Notes under the pieces: model-generated | What the model saw: only the letters and a program-made list of their open reading frames with translations | What the model was told of the DNA's origin: nothing | Databases searched by the model: none | Shown here: piece after piece, positions 62,021 to 64,000 of the stretch | Numbering within the stretch: position 1 is the first letter of the stretch | Layout of the letters: every line of letters starts with the position of its first letter | NCBI RefSeq assembly: GCF_031119335.1 | Contig: NZ_JAVHXT010000012.1 | Location: 62,001 to 126,000, forward strand | DNA: 64,000 bases | Origin: Pedobacter sp. | GTDB lineage: Bacteria; Bacteroidota; Bacteroidia; Sphingobacteriales; Sphingobacteriaceae | Direction of reading: 5' to 3' | Made by a program: the position numbers and the translations under genes

Positions 62021-63745
62021 ATGTTTAGTAAAACAGAACTAACTGAAAAGCTAACTGCCGAACTGCGTGAGTTAGCAAAAGCGAATGGTGTTGATAATGC
62101 TGGCGATTTACGCAAAAATGACTTAATCGAACAAATTCTTCAAAAACAAACTGAAACTGCAAAAGCATCTGTAACACCAGAGCCGGCAGCAGAGGTAGCT
62201 TCTACAGAAAAACCTGCTAGAAAAAGAACGCGTATACCAAAAGAAGTTGCTCCTATTGCAGAAGAGAAAAAAGAAGACAGAGCTCCAGAGCCTACACTTT
62301 TTGATAAGGCTGAAGAAATAGAAATTCCTTCACCAGATTTTGAAGCGATTGCCTTAGTAACTGGCCAAGACCTTTCAAAACAAGAAAGCATTGCTGATAA
62401 ATTAAAGAACCAAAAATCTAAAAGAGACCGCGTTTCTAAAGATAAAGCTTCTGCTAACGAAGGCAGCGAAGTAATAGTGGTTGAAAATAAACCTGCTCAA
62501 GAAGAAAAGCCACAAAGAGAGGAAAATAAAAACCGTCAGCAGAAAAATCAAAATCAGAACCAAAACCAGAATAACAATAATGGTGGCGGTAACCATAAAC
62601 AAAATGAAACAAGCTATTCTAACTTAGATTTCGACAACACAATTACCAACGAAGGTGTGTTAGAAATTATGCCTGATGGTTATGGTTTCTTGCGTTCGGC
62701 AGATTACAATTACTTGTCTTCTCCTGATGATATTTATGTATCGCAATCGCAAATCAAATTATTTGGTTTAAAAACTGGCGATACCGTTAACGGAAGTATT
62801 CGCCCACCAAAAGAAGGCGAGAAATATTTTCCATTGGTAAAAGTAATCAGCATTAATGGTCGTGTACCTGCTGATGTAAGAGATAGAGTTCCTTTCGATT
62901 ACTTAACACCGCTTTTCCCTACAGAAAAGTTAAACCTTTTCACCGAAAGCAACAACTATTCTACCCGTATCATGGACTTATTTACCCCAATTGGTAAAGG
63001 TCAGCGTGGTTTAATTGTAGCACAGCCTAAAACGGGTAAAACCAATTTATTAAAAGAAGTTGCTAACGCAATTGCTAAAAACCATCCAGAGGTTTATTTA
63101 ATTATCTTATTAATTGATGAACGTCCGGAAGAGGTTACCGATATGGCTCGTAGTGTAAGAGCAGAAGTTGTTTCTTCAACTTTTGATGAGCCAGCTGAGC
63201 GTCACGTAAAAATTGCGAATATTGTTCTAGAAAAATCTAAACGTTTGGTAGAATGTGGTCATGATGTGGTGATCTTGTTAGATTCGATTACACGTTTAGC
63301 GAGAGCTTACAATACAACTGCTCCAGCTTCTGGTAAAATTCTTTCGGGTGGTGTAGATGCTAATGCCTTACACAAACCAAAACGTTTCTTCGGTGCTGCC
63401 CGTAACATCGAAAAAGGTGGTTCTTTAACTATTTTAGCAACAGCTTTAACAGAAACTGGCTCTAAAATGGACGAAGTAATTTTTGAAGAATTTAAAGGTA
63501 CAGGTAACATGGAGTTACAATTAGATCGTAAATTATCTAACAAACGTATCTTCCCTGCAATTGATATTACTGCATCTAGCACACGTAGAGACGATCTATT
63601 GTTAGATAGAGAAAACTTACAGCGTATATGGGTATTACGTAACCACTTAGCCGACATGAATAGTCAGGAAGCTATGGAACTGGTACAGGCCCAAATTAAA
63701 GGCACTAAGAGCAACGAAGAATTCCTTATGGGAATGAACGGATAA
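62021..63745 (+). CDS. rho: Transcription termination factor Rho with long disordered insert
   Basis: 574 residues. The N-terminal Rho-N domain (1-48: [23 protein letters not shown]) is followed by an acidic and basic disordered insertion (about 50-205) rich in Q, N, K and G ([18 protein letters not shown]). The cold-shock RNA-binding domain ([20 protein letters not shown]) and the ATPase follow: Walker [11 protein letters not shown], Walker B/Q-loop [14 protein letters not shown], and [13 protein letters not shown]. Inserts of this kind occur in Bacteroidota Rho, where they drive condensate formation. The next gene begins about 78 bp on. Confidence 0.96.
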   Translation: MFSKTELTEKLTAELRELAKANGVDNAGDLRKNDLIEQILQKQTETAKASVTPEPAAEVASTEKPARKRTRIPKEVAPIAEEKKEDRAPEPTLFDKAEEIEIPSPDFEAIALVTGQDLSKQESIADKLKNQKSKRDRVSKDKASANEGSEVIVVENKPAQEEKPQREENKNRQQKNQNQNQNQNNNNGGGNHKQNETSYSNLDFDNTITNEGVLEIMPDGYGFLRSADYNYLSSPDDIYVSQSQIKLFGLKTGDTVNGSIRPPKEGEKYFPLVKVISINGRVPADVRDRVPFDYLTPLFPTEKLNLFTESNNYSTRIMDLFTPIGKGQRGLIVAQPKTGKTNLLKEVANAIAKNHPEVYLIILLIDERPEEVTDMARSVRAEVVSSTFDEPAERHVKIANIVLEKSKRLVECGHDVVILLDSITRLARAYNTTAPASGKILSGGVDANALHKPKRFFGAARNIEKGGSLTILATALTETGSKMDEVIFEEFKGTGNMELQLDRKLSNKRIFPAIDITASSTRRDDLLLDRENLQRIWVLRNHLADMNSQEAMELVQAQIKGTKSNEEFLMGMNG

Positions 63746-63761
63746 ACTAGTTTAGCGATTG

Positions 63762-63795
63762 GCGTATTGCGTTATTGAGACTAATCGCAATACGC
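63762..63795 (+). terminator. Hairpin after rho
   Basis: GCGTATTGCG (63762-63771) and CGCAATACGC (63786-63795) pair over 14 nt without a clear T-run. It may be a repeat or an attenuator before pssA rather than a terminator. Confidence 0.45.
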
Positions 63796-63823
63796 TTTAC
63801 GCTTTACGCAATACTATATTCAA

Positions 63824-64000
63824 ATGCTAAACCTCCCTAATGCTTTAACCTGCGCCAATCTGTTCTCTGGCTGTATAGGTATTGTATTTTGTTTTAACGG
63901 CGATTTAAAATCTGCTGCCTATTTTGTAATCCTATCGGGAATATTTGATTTCTTTGATGGAATGGCTGCTAGAGCGCTGAAAATTAAAAACAACATTGGA
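63824..64000 (+). CDS. pssA: CDP-diacylglycerol-serine O-phosphatidyltransferase, N-terminus only
   Basis: 59 codons to the window end, read by hand from the ATG at 63824. Membrane helix 1 (NLFSGCIGIVFCF) and the CDP-alcohol phosphatidyltransferase motif DFFDGMAARALKIKNNIG (D-G-x2-A-R-x8-G) are present; the two later Asp lie beyond the window. Makes phosphatidylserine in the inner membrane. Starts 78 bp after rho. Confidence 0.85.
   Translation, partial: MLNLPNALTCANLFSGCIGIVFCFNGDLKSAAYFVILSGIFDFFDGMAARALKIKNNIG

Overview
The window looks like the chromosome of a Bacteroidota member close to Pedobacter (Sphingobacteriaceae). The evidence is low-GC, A-rich leader DNA without strong Shine-Dalgarno sites, a SusC/SusD pair, many Bacteroidota-restricted families (DUF2851, DUF1543, HYC_CC_PP, DUF3347, YaiO), a Rho with a long disordered insert, and a heparinase II-like lyase of the kind first known from Pedobacter heparinus. 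No phage, plasmid, integrase or CRISPR is visible. Mobile DNA is limited to small palindromic repeats and one MITE-like element.

Layout. 1-9032 (minus) is a polysaccharide utilisation locus: SusC, SusD, two small lipoproteins and a heparinase II-like lyase that runs off the left edge. It is divergent from 9264-15521 (plus): a lipoprotein sugar dehydrogenase fused to cytochrome c, an Nramp-like transporter without the canonical metal ligands, an SDR-like protein, a DapA/NanA-family aldolase and a Tat-exported Gfo/Idh/MocA protein. A perfect 18-bp palindrome of GntR type lies in the shared promoter region, so both arms are probably one uronate-responsive regulon. 15645-22293 holds small stress and redox genes: YtxH-like, DUF2383, MdaB/PfpI, a Crp-type regulator, an HxlR/NmrA divergent pair, a serine hydrolase and a PAS-LuxR regulator. 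22490-30011 is a compact envelope-polysaccharide cluster: YaiO barrel and an unknown anchored protein converge on response regulator, HEAT protein, GT2 synthase and LtaS-like transferase.

30173-37128 contains housekeeping and accessory genes, including a seven-gene DinB/hydrolase/SRPBCC/VOC/DoxX operon and a DJ-1/AraC regulator. 37169-46478 (minus) is a copper/silver efflux operon: HYC_CC_PP, HMA protein, CusA in two pieces, CusC, two CusB adaptors and DUF3347. Nearly every junction carries a REP-like palindrome; one lies between the two CusA pieces and another seems to supply the start codon of an adaptor. Upstream is an unusual array of ten GGTTAA-type motifs in inverted arms.

46752-64000 holds Dabb, DUF1543, an FAD/NAD(P)-binding protein, a second DUF2383 paralogue, a secreted HExxH metalloprotease candidate, tRNA-Leu(GAG), an MBL hydrolase, a LolA-like protein, FtsK, an ankyrin protein, PspC, DUF2851, an EamA transporter, PyrF, MscS, Rho and the start of PssA. 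Family calls rest on motifs and residue spacing read by eye; no database search was made.
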